NCBI RefSeq assembly: GCF_002285285.1
Contig: NZ_NSJF01000001.1
Location: 434,001 to 498,000, forward strand
Source of the DNA: Vandammella animalimorsus
GTDB taxonomy: Bacteria > Pseudomonadota > Gammaproteobacteria > Burkholderiales > Burkholderiaceae_C
DNA: 64,000 nt
Direction of reading: 5' to 3'
The notes under the pieces were generated by a model, which worked only from the letters and a program-made list of their open reading frames with translations, did no database searches and was not told where the DNA came from. Both the position numbers and the translations under genes were made by a program. Below are positions 37,362 through 46,790 of this stretch, one piece after another. The number at the start of each line of letters is the position of its first letter. Position 1 is the stretch's first letter.

Positions 37362-38435
37362 ATGAGCGGCAGCACCTTTGGAACCCTATTTCGCGTCACC
37401 AACTTTGGTGAATCCCACGGCCCGGCCATTGGCTGCGTGATTGATGGCTGCCCGCCGGGCATGGCGCTGGCCGAGCCTGACATCCAGCGCGAGCTCGACC
37501 GCCGCCGCCCTGGCACCAGCCGCTTCGTCACGCAGCGCAACGAGCCCGATCAGGTGGAAATCCTCTCGGGCGTTTATGAGGGCAAGACCACCGGCACGCC
37601 AATCGCGCTGCTGATCCGCAACGTCGATCAGCGCAGCAAGGACTATGGCGAGATTGCGCGCCAGTTCCGCCCAGGCCATGCCGACTACAGTTACTGGCAC
37701 AAGTACGGCATTCGCGATCCGCGTGGCGGCGGGCGCTCCTCGGCGCGCCTGACCGCGCCCACCGTGGCCGCCGGTGCGGTGGCGCGCAAATGGCTGCAAG
37801 AGCAGTACGGCACGCAGCTGCACGGCTTCATGGCGCAGCTGGGGCCGTTGGAGATCGGCTTTGAATCGCTGGAGTACGTGGCGCAAAACCCGTTCTTCGC
37901 CCCGGTGCGAGACACCAGCGCGCTGGAGCAGTACATGGATGCGCTGCGCAAGCAGCACGACTCCTGCGGCGCCATCGTGCGCGTGATCGCCAGCGGCGTG
38001 CCCCGGGGCCTGGGCGAGCCGCTGTACGACCGGCTCGATGCCGACATCGCCTACGCCATGATGGGCCTGAACGCCGTCAAGGGCGTGGAGATTGGCGCGG
38101 GCTTTGCCAGCGCCACGCAGCTGGGCAGCGAGCATGGCGACGCCATCACCCCGCAGGGCTTTGCCAGCAACCACGCCGGCGGCATTTTGGGCGGCATCAG
38201 CACTGGCCAGGACATCGAGGTGCGCATTGCCATCAAGCCCACCAGCTCCATCCTTACGCCCCGGCCTTCGATCGACGTGGACGGCCAGCCCGTGCAGGTC
38301 GTCACCAAGGGCCGGCACGACCCTTGCGTGGGCATCCGCGCCGCGCCCATTGCCGAAGCCTTGCTGGCCCTGGTGTTGATGGACCACGCCCTGCGCCAGC
38401 GCGCCCATGCGCCGGCGTCCATCCCCGTGGCCTGA
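37362..38435 (+). CDS. aroC: chorismate synthase
   Basis: FMN-dependent last step of the shikimate pathway, EPSP to chorismate, feeding the trp genes at 9-13 kb. The 357-aa protein starts [57 protein letters not shown] and [12 protein letters not shown] are family signatures, and [16 protein letters not shown] is the C-terminal one. GATAAT at 37347-37352 lies only 9 bp before the ATG, so the transcript may have a very short or no leader. Confidence 0.97.
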   Translation: MSGSTFGTLFRVTNFGESHGPAIGCVIDGCPPGMALAEPDIQRELDRRRPGTSRFVTQRNEPDQVEILSGVYEGKTTGTPIALLIRNVDQRSKDYGEIARQFRPGHADYSYWHKYGIRDPRGGGRSSARLTAPTVAAGAVARKWLQEQYGTQLHGFMAQLGPLEIGFESLEYVAQNPFFAPVRDTSALEQYMDALRKQHDSCGAIVRVIASGVPRGLGEPLYDRLDADIAYAMMGLNAVKGVEIGAGFASATQLGSEHGDAITPQGFASNHAGGILGGISTGQDIEVRIAIKPTSSILTPRPSIDVDGQPVQVVTKGRHDPCVGIRAAPIAEALLALVLMDHALRQRAHAPASIPVA

Positions 38436-38504
38436 ATGGGGCCTTGAGTCCTGCCTGGGCAAGGGGCCAGAGGCGCCCCTTGAAAAGGGTCTTTGAACAG
38501 CCGT

Positions 38505-39380
38505 TCAGCCGCCCGCTTGCTGCAGACGCCACAGCGTGGCGAAGTGGCTGATGGGGCCGTGGCCCTGGCCGACCTGCAGCGCATCGGCGTGCCGGATGCT
38601 CTCGGTCAACCAAGCCTTGGCGCGCGCCACGGCCTCGGCCCAGTTGGCCGTTTGCGGGCGCAGCGTGGCCAGCGCGGCGGAGTACGAGCAGCCCGTGCCA
38701 TGCGTGTTGCGCGTGGCAATGCGCTCTCCGGGGAACTCCTGCACGCTGCCCTCGGGCGTCACCAGCGCATCGGGCGCCAGCGCGCCTTGCAGATGGCCGC
38801 CCTTGGCCAGCACGTGCACCTGGTAACGACTGGCCACCTGCTGCGCCTGCTGCAGCACCTGCGGCCAGTCGCTGGCCTCGGCGGCATCGGCCAGCACGGC
38901 CAGCTCGGGCATGTTCGGGGTGATGAGATCGGCCTGGTGCAGCAGGGCGCGCAGCGCATCCTCGGCGGCGGCATCGAGCAGACGATCGCCACTGGTGGCG
39001 ACCATCACCGGATCGAGCACCAGCACCGGCGGGCGGTGCTCGGTCAGCCAATCGGCCACGGTGGCGATGATGTCCACTGTGCCCAGCATGCCGATTTTCA
39101 GCGCATCAATGCGCACATCATCGCTGACGGCATCGAGCTGTTCGCGCAAGAACGACATCGGCGGCACATGGATGGAGCGCACCCCTTGGGTGTTTTGCGC
39201 CACCAGCGCTGTGACCACGGCCATGCCATAGCCGCCGTTGGCGGCAATGCTTTTGAGATCGGCCTGCACGCCAGCGCCGCCGGTGGGGTCGGTGCCGGCA
39301 ATGCTGAGCACGCGCGGAATGCGGGACGCAGTCGGGGCCGCGCCGGTGGAGGAGGGGCTGGAGGCAGAGTTCATGGGCAT
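38505..39380 (-). CDS. thiD: hydroxymethylpyrimidine/phosphomethylpyrimidine kinase
   Basis: Ribokinase-fold enzyme phosphorylating HMP to HMP-PP for thiamine synthesis and salvage. The 291-aa protein contains VLSIAGTDPTGGAGVQADLK at about 24-43 (ATP/HMP site), GMAVVTALVAQNTQGV, LDPVMVATSGDRLL, and the anion hole NTHGTGCSYSAALA near the C-terminus. Starts at 39380 and 39374 (MPMNSASS) are equally possible; neither has a clear ribosome site. It is the last gene of thiM-thiE-thiD. Confidence 0.94.
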   Translation of the reverse strand: MPMNSASSPSSTGAAPTASRIPRVLSIAGTDPTGGAGVQADLKSIAANGGYGMAVVTALVAQNTQGVRSIHVPPMSFLREQLDAVSDDVRIDALKIGMLGTVDIIATVADWLTEHRPPVLVLDPVMVATSGDRLLDAAAEDALRALLHQADLITPNMPELAVLADAAEASDWPQVLQQAQQVASRYQVHVLAKGGHLQGALAPDALVTPEGSVQEFPGERIATRNTHGTGCSYSAALATLRPQTANWAEAVARAKAWLTESIRHADALQVGQGHGPISHFATLWRLQQAGG

Positions 39381-39426
39381 GCGGTTCGGGTGGATGGAAG
39401 TGAATGGCTGGAGCTTTGGGCGGGCC

Positions 39427-40077
39427 TCATGCGCCGTGCTGCCAGGCCTGCAGCAGCGCCTGCGCGGCCTGCCTGGGATCGGGCGCGGCGCAAATGGCGC
39501 TGACCACGGCCGCGCCATCAAAGCCTGCGGCGCGCAGCCCGGCCATGTCGCCGCTGCCGATGCCGCCAATGGCCACAGCCGGCAGGCGCACGCCCTGGCT
39601 CAAGGCCTGCAGCGCCGGCAGGCCCAGCGCTGGCGGCGCATTCTTCTTGGTCGTGGTGGTGTTGAGCGGGCCAATGCCCACGTAATCCACCACGCCGCAG
39701 CGCTCGGCCTCGGCCAGTGCAGCGGGCGTGGCCGCGCTCAGGCCCAGGATGGCTTGCGGGCCGATCAGCTGGCGCGCCAGCTTGGCCGGGATTTCCGATT
39801 GGCCAATGTGCACCCCGGCCACACGCGCGCCGGCGGCGCGGGCCGCCAAGAACACGTCGATGCGGTCGTTGACCAGCAGCGGCACCTGCGTGGGCAAGAC
39901 CTGGGCGACGGCGCAGACGCTGGCGAGAAACTCGCGCGCGCTGGCGTCCTTCTCGCGGATCTGCACGATGCGCACCCCCCCTTCGACGGCACGCAGCACC
40001 GTCTCCTGCAGGTTGCGGCCAGCGCGGGCGCACTGGCCCGAATCGGTCACCAGATACAAAGCAAGATCAAGAGACAT
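39427..40077 (-). CDS. thiE: thiamine-phosphate synthase
   Basis: Joins HMP-PP and thiazole phosphate to thiamine phosphate. The 216-aa TIM barrel has VRIVQIREKDAS (pyrophosphate contacts), PLLVNDRIDVFLAARAAGARVAGVHIGQSE, GIGPLNTTTTKKNAPPALG and AIGGIGSGD. It starts 14 bp after the thiM stop and ends 46 bp before the thiD start. Confidence 0.95.
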   Translation of the reverse strand: MSLDLALYLVTDSGQCARAGRNLQETVLRAVEGGVRIVQIREKDASAREFLASVCAVAQVLPTQVPLLVNDRIDVFLAARAAGARVAGVHIGQSEIPAKLARQLIGPQAILGLSAATPAALAEAERCGVVDYVGIGPLNTTTTKKNAPPALGLPALQALSQGVRLPAVAIGGIGSGDMAGLRAAGFDGAAVVSAICAAPDPRQAAQALLQAWQHGA

Positions 40078-40091
40078 GGTTCAGGGCCGGT

Positions 40092-41006
40092 TCACAAAAC
40101 TGAAGAGCTTGCACTGGCAGCGCCCGCGCGCTCAATGCCTTGCACCTGCGCGTGCGTGAGCACATCGTGCGCCGTGATGAGCGCCAGCCGGTCGATGAAC
40201 TGCACGGCAAAACTGCCTGGCCCCTGCTGCTGGCGGGCCACCTGCTCGGCGGCCAGCTCTGCGGCGATGGTGTAGATCAGCACGGCCGCAGCGGCCAGTG
40301 GCAAATGCTCGGCGCGGGAGTTGGCCAGCGACAGAAACGCTGCGATCACGCTGCCCAAAGCGCAGCCGCCGCCGGTGACCTTGGTCAGCAACGGCGTGCC
40401 ATTGGCCAGGCGGATCTGGCGCTGCCCATCGGTCAAAAAATCCACCGGGCCGGAGACCGCCACCACCGCGCCGCTGCTCGATGCTAGCTGTATCGCGGCC
40501 TGCTCGGCCTGGGCCACGCTGGCCGTAGCATCCACCCCGCGCCCGCCCGCGCCGCAGCCGGCGGCGGCCAGAATCTCGGAGGCATTGCCGCGCACCGCGC
40601 TGGGGCGCTGCTGCAGCAACTGCGCCGCCAGCGCCGTGCGCACCGGCAGGCTGCCAATGGCCACCGGATCGAGCACCCAGGGCGTGCCCGCCTCGGCCGC
40701 AGCGCAGGCAGCCTCCATCACCGCCTCGGCCTGCGAAGGCACGGGCGTGCCCAGATTGATCAGCAGGCCCGAAGCCATGCGCGCAAACGGCCCGGCCTCG
40801 TGCGGAATGTCCACCATCGCTGGCGCCGCCCCCAGCGCCAGCAGCACATTGGCGGTGAAATTGGCCACCACCGTATTGGTGATCGATTGCACCAAGGGCG
40901 TGCGCGCGCGCAGCAGCGTCAAGGCCTGCGCAGCAAATGCGGGCAGGCTCTCAGGGGGCAGGGCGGTGGCATCGGGCAGGGCAGCGCTGGTGGTCGTGGC
41001 GGTCAT
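40092..41006 (-). CDS. thiM: hydroxyethylthiazole kinase
   Basis: Salvage enzyme phosphorylating 4-methyl-5-hydroxyethylthiazole. The 304-aa protein has [31 protein letters not shown] at about 35-65. [25 protein letters not shown] and [18 protein letters not shown] (catalytic Cys/anion hole) follow. It heads the operon thiM-thiE-thiD, which together rescues thiazole and HMP into thiamine phosphate. ATG 41006 is preferred; an earlier in-frame start at 41060 is less family-like. No THI-box riboswitch was recognised in the 218-bp gap upstream. Confidence 0.94.
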   Translation of the reverse strand: MTATTTSAALPDATALPPESLPAFAAQALTLLRARTPLVQSITNTVVANFTANVLLALGAAPAMVDIPHEAGPFARMASGLLINLGTPVPSQAEAVMEAACAAAEAGTPWVLDPVAIGSLPVRTALAAQLLQQRPSAVRGNASEILAAAGCGAGGRGVDATASVAQAEQAAIQLASSSGAVVAVSGPVDFLTDGQRQIRLANGTPLLTKVTGGGCALGSVIAAFLSLANSRAEHLPLAAAAVLIYTIAAELAAEQVARQQQGPGSFAVQFIDRLALITAHDVLTHAQVQGIERAGAASASSSVL

Positions 41007-41168
41007 GGCGTGGCATTCATCGCGGAGGATGGTCGAAGAAGCGGCCAATCCTAACCGCAATCGCAGCGCAGGCTGCAGCCAGCGCTGCTTGACCTCAGCC
41101 CCTGATGCCAGGCCGGCTCAGCCGGCGATGCGTTTGGCAAAGTTCTGTCAAAATCGCAGCCATCATTC

Positions 41169-41201
41169 GATCGCGCGTCGCGCTGCGATCTTTTGTTTTT
41201 T
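41169..41201 (+). promoter_or_regulatory. terminator-like hairpin in the trxA leader
   Basis: GATCGCGCG (41169-41177) pairs with CGC(T)GCGATC (41181-41190) through a 3-nt loop and one bulge, followed by TTTTGTTTTTT. It lies 24 bp before the trxA ATG, downstream of a possible -10 (TCAAAAT at 41148-41154). No gene upstream on this strand needs terminating, so a leader attenuator or 5' stabilising structure is more likely than a plain terminator. Confidence 0.55.
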
Positions 41202-41224
41202 GCAACCCACAGCGAGAACCTGCC

Positions 41225-41560
41225 ATGTCCAATGCCCTCACATCCCCCGTGACCGATGCCAACTTCGAAGCCGAAGTGCTGCAGTCGCAGACCCCAGTGC
41301 TGCTGGACTTCTGGGCCGAATGGTGCGGCCCATGCCGGCAAATCGCCCCCGTGCTCGAAGAACTGGCCGCGGCCAACCAAGGCAAGCTGCTCATCAAGAA
41401 AATCAACGTCGATGAAAACCGCGAAGTGCCCGCCAAGTACGGCATCCGCGGCATCCCGACGCTGATGCTGTTCAAGAACGGCCAGGTCGCAGCCACCCAG
41501 GTTGGCGCGCAAGGCAAGACACAAATCCAGGCCTTCATTGACGGCGCACTGAACGCCTGA
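41225..41560 (+). CDS. trxA: thioredoxin 1
   Basis: Cytoplasmic disulfide reductant of 111 aa. VLLDFWAEWCGPCRQIAPVLEEL holds the WCGPC active site (C34, C37). INVDENREVPAKYGIRGIPTLMLFKNG includes the cis-proline. ATG 41225 follows GAGAACCTGCC. A strong terminator follows 50 bp later. Confidence 0.97.
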   Translation: MSNALTSPVTDANFEAEVLQSQTPVLLDFWAEWCGPCRQIAPVLEELAAANQGKLLIKKINVDENREVPAKYGIRGIPTLMLFKNGQVAATQVGAQGKTQIQAFIDGALNA

Positions 41561-41609
41561 AGCCGCGCACGCGGCGCGGCCCCATGCCAGTAGCCGCGCT
41601 GCATGCCCC

Positions 41610-41647
41610 AAAGGCCCGGCCCTGGGACCACCAGGGCCGGGCCTTTT
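41610..41647 (+). terminator. intrinsic terminator after trxA
   Basis: AAAGGCCCGGCCCT (41610-41623), a 9-nt loop, AGGGCCGGGCCTTTT (41633-41647). A 14-bp perfect stem 50 bp past the trxA stop. Confidence 0.93.
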
Positions 41648-41689
41648 GACGTGACTTGAAGCATTTTCCGCCTGCCTGTTTTCTCGCTG

Positions 41690-42907
41690 ATGCCATCAAG
41701 CCCTTCGGATCCCCATGTTCACAGCGCCTCGCCCAGCCGCGCCTGGCTGGCGGTGCTGGCCTTGGCGCTGGCGGCGTTTGTGTTCAACACCACGGAGTTC
41801 GTGCCGGTGGGCCTGCTCAGCGCCATGGGCGAGAGCTTTGGCATGCGCGCCGAGCGCGTTGGGCTGATGTTGACGGTCTATGCCTGGGCGGTGGCGCTGG
41901 CTTCGCTGCCCTTGATGCTGGCCACGCGCCGCATGGAGCGCCGTGGACTGTTGGCCGGCCTGTTCGCGCTGTTCGTGGTCAGCCATGGCGTGTGCGCGCT
42001 GGCGCCCAATTTCAGCGTGTTGCTGCTGGGGCGGCTGGGCATTGCGGCGGCGCATGCGGTGTTCTGGTCGATCACGGCTTCGCTGGTGGTGCGCGTGGCG
42101 CCGGCCGGGCGCAAGGCCCAGGCGCTGGGCTTGCTCGCCGGCGGCACTTCGCTGGCCATGGTGCTGGGCATTCCGCTGGGGCGGGCGATGGGCCAGTGGC
42201 TGGGCTGGCGCGTGACCTTTGCCGGCATCGGGGCCGTGGCGCTGCTGGTGTTGCTGCTGCTGTGGTGGCTGCTGCCGCGCTTGCCCAGTGAACGCAGCGG
42301 CTCACTGCGCAGCCTGCCGCTGCTGCTGCGCCGCCCGGCGCTGGTGAGTGTGTATGTGCTGCTGGTGGCCGGGGTGACGGCGCATTTCATGGCCTACAGC
42401 TATCTGGAGCCTTTCATGCAGCGCGTGGCCGGGCTGGATGGGCCGGCCATCACCCAGATGCTGCTGCTGTTTGGCGCGGCCGGGCTGGTGGGCAGTGCCT
42501 TGTTCAGCTGGCAGGGGCTGCGCCATCCGGCGGCGTTCTTGCTGTGCGCCTTGGCGGCCTTGGTGCTGTGCCTGGGCCTGCTGCGCCCGGCGGCGGCGCA
42601 ACCCTGGGCGCTGGCGGCGCTGCTGGGCCTGTGGGGCGCGGTGTTCTTGTGCTTTGCGCTGGCCATGCAGGCGCGGGTGCTGGGCCTGGCCGCCGATGCG
42701 GGCGATGTGGCCATGGCCTTGTTTTCCGGCCTGTTCAATGTGGGCATTGGCGCCGGGGCCTTGCTGGGCAGCGGCGTCATCGGGCACTGGGGCGTGGCCC
42801 ATGTGGGCTGGCCGGCCAGCCTCCTGGCCTGCCTGGCGTTGCTGGGCGCAGGCGCTGCGCTGCGGCGCTGGCGCAGCGCCTTTGCCCAGGGGCGTCTGGT
42901 CGATTGA
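41690..42907 (+). CDS. MFS transporter, sugar-efflux (SotB/YdhP-like) type
   Basis: Inner-membrane antiporter of 405 aa with about 12 hydrophobic helices. [23 protein letters not shown] (first helix) is characteristic of the SotB/AraJ/YdhP drug and sugar exporters, and [11 protein letters not shown] matches the MFS loop 2-3 motif. [51 protein letters not shown] matches motifs in helices 4-5. The substrate is not predictable. It is a single gene between trxA and the convergent fumC. Confidence 0.9.
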   Translation: MPSSPSDPHVHSASPSRAWLAVLALALAAFVFNTTEFVPVGLLSAMGESFGMRAERVGLMLTVYAWAVALASLPLMLATRRMERRGLLAGLFALFVVSHGVCALAPNFSVLLLGRLGIAAAHAVFWSITASLVVRVAPAGRKAQALGLLAGGTSLAMVLGIPLGRAMGQWLGWRVTFAGIGAVALLVLLLLWWLLPRLPSERSGSLRSLPLLLRRPALVSVYVLLVAGVTAHFMAYSYLEPFMQRVAGLDGPAITQMLLLFGAAGLVGSALFSWQGLRHPAAFLLCALAALVLCLGLLRPAAAQPWALAALLGLWGAVFLCFALAMQARVLGLAADAGDVAMALFSGLFNVGIGAGALLGSGVIGHWGVAHVGWPASLLACLALLGAGAALRRWRSAFAQGRLVD

Positions 42908-42928
42908 ACTGAGCTGAACTGATATGGA

Positions 42929-44320
42929 TCAGCGGCCCACCATGTTCTCAGGCACCACCCACTGGTCGAACTGCTCGGCGCTGAGGTAGCCGCTGGCAAT
43001 CGCCGCTTCGCGCAGGCTGGTGCCTTCCTTGTGCGCCTTCTTGGCGATGAAGGCGGCCTTGTCGTAGCCGATGTGCGGGTTCAGCGCGGTGACCAGCATC
43101 AGCGAGTTGCCCACCAGCTCGGCGATGCGTTCGCGGTTGGGTTCGATGCCCACGGCGCAGTGGTCGTTGAAGCTGCGCATGCCGTCGGCCAAGAGGCGCA
43201 CGCTTTGCAGGAAGTTGTGGGCCACCACGGGGCGGAACACGTTGAGCTCGAAGTTGCCCGATGCGCCGCTGATGTTGATGGCCACGTCGTTGCCCATGAC
43301 TTGCGCGGCCAGCATGGTCACGGCCTCGCTTTGCGTGGGGTTGACCTTGCCGGGCATGATGGAGGAGCCAGGCTCGTTCTCGGGGATGGTGATTTCGCCG
43401 ATGCCGCTGCGCGGGCCGCTGGCCAGCCAGCGCACGTCGTTGGCAATCTTGGTCAGGCTGGCGGCCAGGGTTTTGAGCGCGCCGTGGGCGTGCACCAGCG
43501 CGTCTTGCGAGGCCAGCGATTCGAACTTGTTGGGCGAAGTCACGAAGGGCAGGCCGGTGATGTCCGCCAGCTCCTTGGCCACGCCTTCGGCATAGCCCTT
43601 GGGCGCATTCAGGCCCGTGCCCACGGCGGTGCCGCCCAGGGCCAGCTCGCAGAGGTGGGGCAGGGCGTCCTGCACGTGTTTCTTGCCGTGTTCGAGCTGG
43701 GCGACCCAGCCGGAGATTTCCTGCCCCAGCGTCAGCGGCGTGGCGTCTTGCAAGTGGGTGCGGCCGATCTTGACGATGCCGTCAAAGGCCTTGGCTTTTT
43801 CGGCCAGGGTGTTTTTGAGCAGGTCGATGGCGGGCAGCAGCTTGTGGGTCAGGGCATCGACGGCGGCCACGTGCGAGGCGGTGGGGAAGACGTCGTTGGA
43901 GGACTGGCTTTTGTTCACGTCGTCATTGGGGTGCACCAGGCGGGCTTCGCCGCGCTCGCCGCCCAGCAGCTCGCTGGCGCGGTTGGCGATGACTTCGTTG
44001 AGGTTCATGTTCGATTGCGTGCCCGAGCCGGTCTGCCAGACCACCAGCGGGAATTCGTCCGGGTGCTTGCCCTCGATCACTTCCTGCGCGGCGGCGATGA
44101 TGGCCTTGGCCTTTTTCTCGTCCAGCAGGCCCAGCGCGTGGTTGACGGCGGCCGAGGCGCGCTTGACCTGCGCCAGCGCCTTGATGATTTCACGCGGCTG
44201 CTTTTCGCCGGAGATGTCGAAGTTTTGCAGCGAGCGCTGGGTTTGCGCGCCCCAGAGCTTGTCGGCGGGCACTTCGATGGGGCCAAAGGTGTCTTTTTCG
44301 GTACGGGTCTGCTGTGTCAT
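42929..44320 (-). CDS. fumC: class II fumarate hydratase
   Basis: Iron-independent fumarase, fumarate to malate, 463 aa. [42 protein letters not shown], and the signature [13 protein letters not shown] (catalytic Ser loop) are present. ATG 44320 is preferred; a TTG at 44332 adds four residues. The 165-bp upstream region is AT-rich and contains a Fur-like sequence. FumC often replaces Fe-S fumarases under low iron or oxidative stress. Confidence 0.96.
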   Translation of the reverse strand: MTQQTRTEKDTFGPIEVPADKLWGAQTQRSLQNFDISGEKQPREIIKALAQVKRASAAVNHALGLLDEKKAKAIIAAAQEVIEGKHPDEFPLVVWQTGSGTQSNMNLNEVIANRASELLGGERGEARLVHPNDDVNKSQSSNDVFPTASHVAAVDALTHKLLPAIDLLKNTLAEKAKAFDGIVKIGRTHLQDATPLTLGQEISGWVAQLEHGKKHVQDALPHLCELALGGTAVGTGLNAPKGYAEGVAKELADITGLPFVTSPNKFESLASQDALVHAHGALKTLAASLTKIANDVRWLASGPRSGIGEITIPENEPGSSIMPGKVNPTQSEAVTMLAAQVMGNDVAINISGASGNFELNVFRPVVAHNFLQSVRLLADGMRSFNDHCAVGIEPNRERIAELVGNSLMLVTALNPHIGYDKAAFIAKKAHKEGTSLREAAIASGYLSAEQFDQWVVPENMVGR

Positions 44321-44368
44321 GGTGCGGTGCAAAGGATTTTGAAGTCGAGAAGCAGGATTATTACTGCA

Positions 44369-44381
44369 AATTATTCTTATT
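44369..44381. promoter_or_regulatory. possible Fur-box-like sequence between fumC and the hexomutase gene
   Basis: AATTATTCTTATT matches 11 of 13 bases of the Fur core AATGATTCTCATT. It lies about 50-60 bp upstream of the fumC ATG in a conspicuous AT-rich patch (44357-44385) within a GC-rich genome. Iron control of fumC is known in other bacteria; here it is inference from one motif. Confidence 0.35.
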
Positions 44382-44485
44382 CTTCAGTGCTTGCGCTGTA
44401 GAGCCAAGCCCAGGCAGAAGTTCCATAGAATCCGCGCAGCCAATTTTCTGAACCGATTGAAGAACCGCAATAACGGAGCCCGCCT

Positions 44486-45940
44486 GTGCAAGTCGCCCCC
44501 AGTGTTTTCAAAGCCTATGACATCCGTGGCACCACGCCCGTGACCATCAACGAAGCCCTGGCCGAAGCGCTGGGCCGCGCCTTTGGCACGCGCGCCCTGG
44601 CCGAGGGCCAGCGCACCGTGGCCGTGGGGCGCGACGGGCGGCTCTCCGGCCCGGCGCTGGCCGCTGCGCTGATGCGCGGGCTGGTGGCGGTGGGCATCGA
44701 GGTCATCGACATCGGCCAGTGCACCACGCCCATGCTGTACTTCGCCGCCAGCACCCTGTGCCAAAGCGGCATCCAGGTCACGGGCAGCCACAACCCGCGC
44801 GACGACAACGGCTTCAAGATGGTGTTGGCCGGCCGCGCCATTTACGGCGATGAGATCCAGGCGCTGCGCCGCATCATCGAAGAAGAAAGTTGGCAATTGA
44901 AAGAGGGCGGTAGCGTGCGCCAGGCGGACGTGCTGCCCGCCTACCGCGAGCGCATCGTGGGCGACGTGCGCCTGGCGCGCCCCGTGCAAACCAGCGGCCA
45001 AAGCGCCAGCGCGGGCCTGTGCGAGATCAAGCAGGCCATGACGCGCCCCATGAAAGTGGTGGTGGACTGCGGCAACGGCGTGGCCGGCGCATCGGCCCCC
45101 GGCATCCTGCGCGCCCTGGGCTGCGAGGTGATCGAGCTGTTCACCGAGGTGGACGGGCGCTTTCCCAACCACCACCCCGACCCCTCCAAGCCCGAGAACC
45201 TGCGCGACGTGATCCGCACCCTGCAAGACACCGACGCCGAGCTGGGCCTGGCCTTCGATGGCGATGGCGACCGCCTCGGCATCGTCACCAAGGACGGGCA
45301 AACCATCTTCCCCGACCGGCAAATGATGCTGTTCGCGCAGGACGTGCTCACCCGCGTGCCTGGCGCACATATCGTGTTCGACGTCAAATGCAGCCAGCGC
45401 CTGGCCCCTGCCATTGAGGCCGCAGGCGGTGTGCCGCTGATGCACAAGACCGGCCACTCGCTCGTCAAGGCCAAGATGAAGGAAGTCGATGCCCCGCTGG
45501 GCGGCGAGATGAGCGGCCACATCTTCTTCAAGGAGCGCTGGTACGGCTTTGACGACGGCACCTACGCCGCAGCGCGCCTGCTGGAAATCTTGAGCCGCCA
45601 CCCCGACCCCAGCGCCGTGCTCAACGCCTTGCCCAGCAGCCACAGCACGCCCGAGCTGAACGTGCCCTGCGCCGAAGGCGAGCCGCACCGCCTGGCCGCC
45701 GAGCTGCAAGCCCTGGCAGCCGATACCTTCAGCGCCCCCGCGCAGGTCAACACCATCGACGGCCTGCGCGTGGACTGGCCCGACGGCTTCGGCCTGATCC
45801 GCGCCAGCAACACCACGCCCGTGCTGGTGCTGCGCTTTGAAGGCCACACGCCCGAGGCGCTGGCGCGCATCGAAGGCGACATGCTGGCCTTGCTGCGCCG
45901 CGTCAAGCCCGATGCGCAAGTGGGCGGGGCAGGGCATTGA
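44486..45940 (+). CDS. phosphomannomutase/phosphoglucomutase
   Basis: Alpha-D-phosphohexomutase of 484 aa interconverting hexose 1- and 6-phosphates for glycan precursors. VFKAYDIRGTTP begins the protein. IQVTGSHNPRDDNGFK carries the phosphoserine S101, LAFDGDGDRLGIV the metal-binding Asp cluster, GGEMSGHIFFKERW the sugar-binding loop, and RASNTTPVLVLRFEG the phosphate site. It resembles AlgC/ManB. The start is GTG 44486 with GGAG upstream. It may supply sugar phosphates to the polysaccharide locus at 62.6 kb and beyond. Confidence 0.93.
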   Translation: MQVAPSVFKAYDIRGTTPVTINEALAEALGRAFGTRALAEGQRTVAVGRDGRLSGPALAAALMRGLVAVGIEVIDIGQCTTPMLYFAASTLCQSGIQVTGSHNPRDDNGFKMVLAGRAIYGDEIQALRRIIEEESWQLKEGGSVRQADVLPAYRERIVGDVRLARPVQTSGQSASAGLCEIKQAMTRPMKVVVDCGNGVAGASAPGILRALGCEVIELFTEVDGRFPNHHPDPSKPENLRDVIRTLQDTDAELGLAFDGDGDRLGIVTKDGQTIFPDRQMMLFAQDVLTRVPGAHIVFDVKCSQRLAPAIEAAGGVPLMHKTGHSLVKAKMKEVDAPLGGEMSGHIFFKERWYGFDDGTYAAARLLEILSRHPDPSAVLNALPSSHSTPELNVPCAEGEPHRLAAELQALAADTFSAPAQVNTIDGLRVDWPDGFGLIRASNTTPVLVLRFEGHTPEALARIEGDMLALLRRVKPDAQVGGAGH

Positions 45941-45987
45941 GGCTTGGCGCAGGCTTTGAGGCTCTACTCTCCGCCAAAGGAGCAGCC

Positions 45988-46581
45988 ATGCACGATGGAT
46001 ATCCGTCTTCTACCTCCAAGGCCGCTGATCTTTCGTCCGGAGTCTTGCCTGAAGCTTTGCGGCGCCAGCTCGCTCCTGATGAGCAAGTGCTGTGGCACGA
46101 CAGCCCTCGTCAAGGCTTGATGCTGCGCCCCGCCGACGCAGTGCTGATTCCGTTTTCCCTGCTTTGGGGCGGCTTTGCCATTGCTTGGGAGATCAACGCC
46201 CTGAGCATGGATATGCCCCTGATCTTCAAACTCTGGGGCATCCCCTTTGTGCTCGTTGGGCTGTACCTCATCGCCGGGCGTTTTTGGTGGGATGCCCGCC
46301 TGCGGGCGCATACGCATTACGCACTGACCAACGAGCGCATCCTCGTTGTCAGCGGCTTCAATGGTCGAAAAGTGCAATCGCACCTCTTGCGCACATTGCC
46401 ACCCATCACCCAAACCGAGCGTGCCGATGGCAGCGGCACCATCGCCTTGGGCAGCCCTGCCTTGATCCAGCTCCCCTCCGGCTGGCCCGGGGCCGCCGCC
46501 ACGCCAGAGCTGCACATCAAAACCAATGTGCAGCAGGTTTTTCGGAGCATTCTTGACGCCCAGCGTCGTCAAAACATGTAA
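45988..46581 (+). CDS. PH-like (bPH/DUF304-type) membrane protein
   Basis: A 197-aa protein. After a polar N-terminus, RQLAPDEQVLWHDSPRQGLMLRPAD is followed by two hydrophobic helices (LIPFSLLWGGFAIAWEI and MPLIFKLWGIPFVLVGLYLIAG). A beta-rich segment with AHTHYALTNERILVVSGFNGRKVQSHLL recalls bacterial PH-like domains. Function unknown. AAAGGAG seven bases before ATG 45988 fixes the start. Its TAA stop is the left copy of a 3-bp duplication flanking the following MITE, so the insertion left the protein intact. Confidence 0.75.
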   Translation: MHDGYPSSTSKAADLSSGVLPEALRRQLAPDEQVLWHDSPRQGLMLRPADAVLIPFSLLWGGFAIAWEINALSMDMPLIFKLWGIPFVLVGLYLIAGRFWWDARLRAHTHYALTNERILVVSGFNGRKVQSHLLRTLPPITQTERADGSGTIALGSPALIQLPSGWPGAAATPELHIKTNVQQVFRSILDAQRRQNM

Positions 46582-46742
46582 GAGCCTGTTCAAAATCTTT
46601 GCACGGCGGTCAAGAGAGCGGATTTGGGCGCTCTGCTGCGTTGCAAAGCCTCGCCATAGCCCCAGCTATGGCTGCGTTTTGCGCCTTGCAGCCCATCCCA
46701 AACCGCTTCTTGCCCACTCGCGCCGAGATTTTGAACAGGCTC
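46582..46742. mobile_element. 161-bp MITE (family B) inserted at a stop codon
   Basis: Inverted ends of 17 bp, GAGCCTGTTCAAAATCT (46582-46598) and its complement (46726-46742), match perfectly. TAA flanks both sides (46579-46581 and 46743-46745), a 3-bp TNA-type target duplication. The left TAA is the stop codon of the PH-like gene. The interior has a CCATAGC...GCTATGG stem. No ORF of its own. Homologous to 17356-17532 in reverse orientation and to the relic at 62450. TNA targets are typical of some IS5-family elements. Confidence 0.9.
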
Positions 46743-46790
46743 TAAGAAAAAAACCAGTCGATCTCAAAACGAAGTTTGAAATCGACTCAG

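Noticed and set aside
41007-41110. TPP riboswitch upstream of thiM
   Set aside because: A CTGAGG and an ATGCCA are present on the minus strand, but the conserved CTGAGA, ACCTGA and helix pairings in the right order are not.
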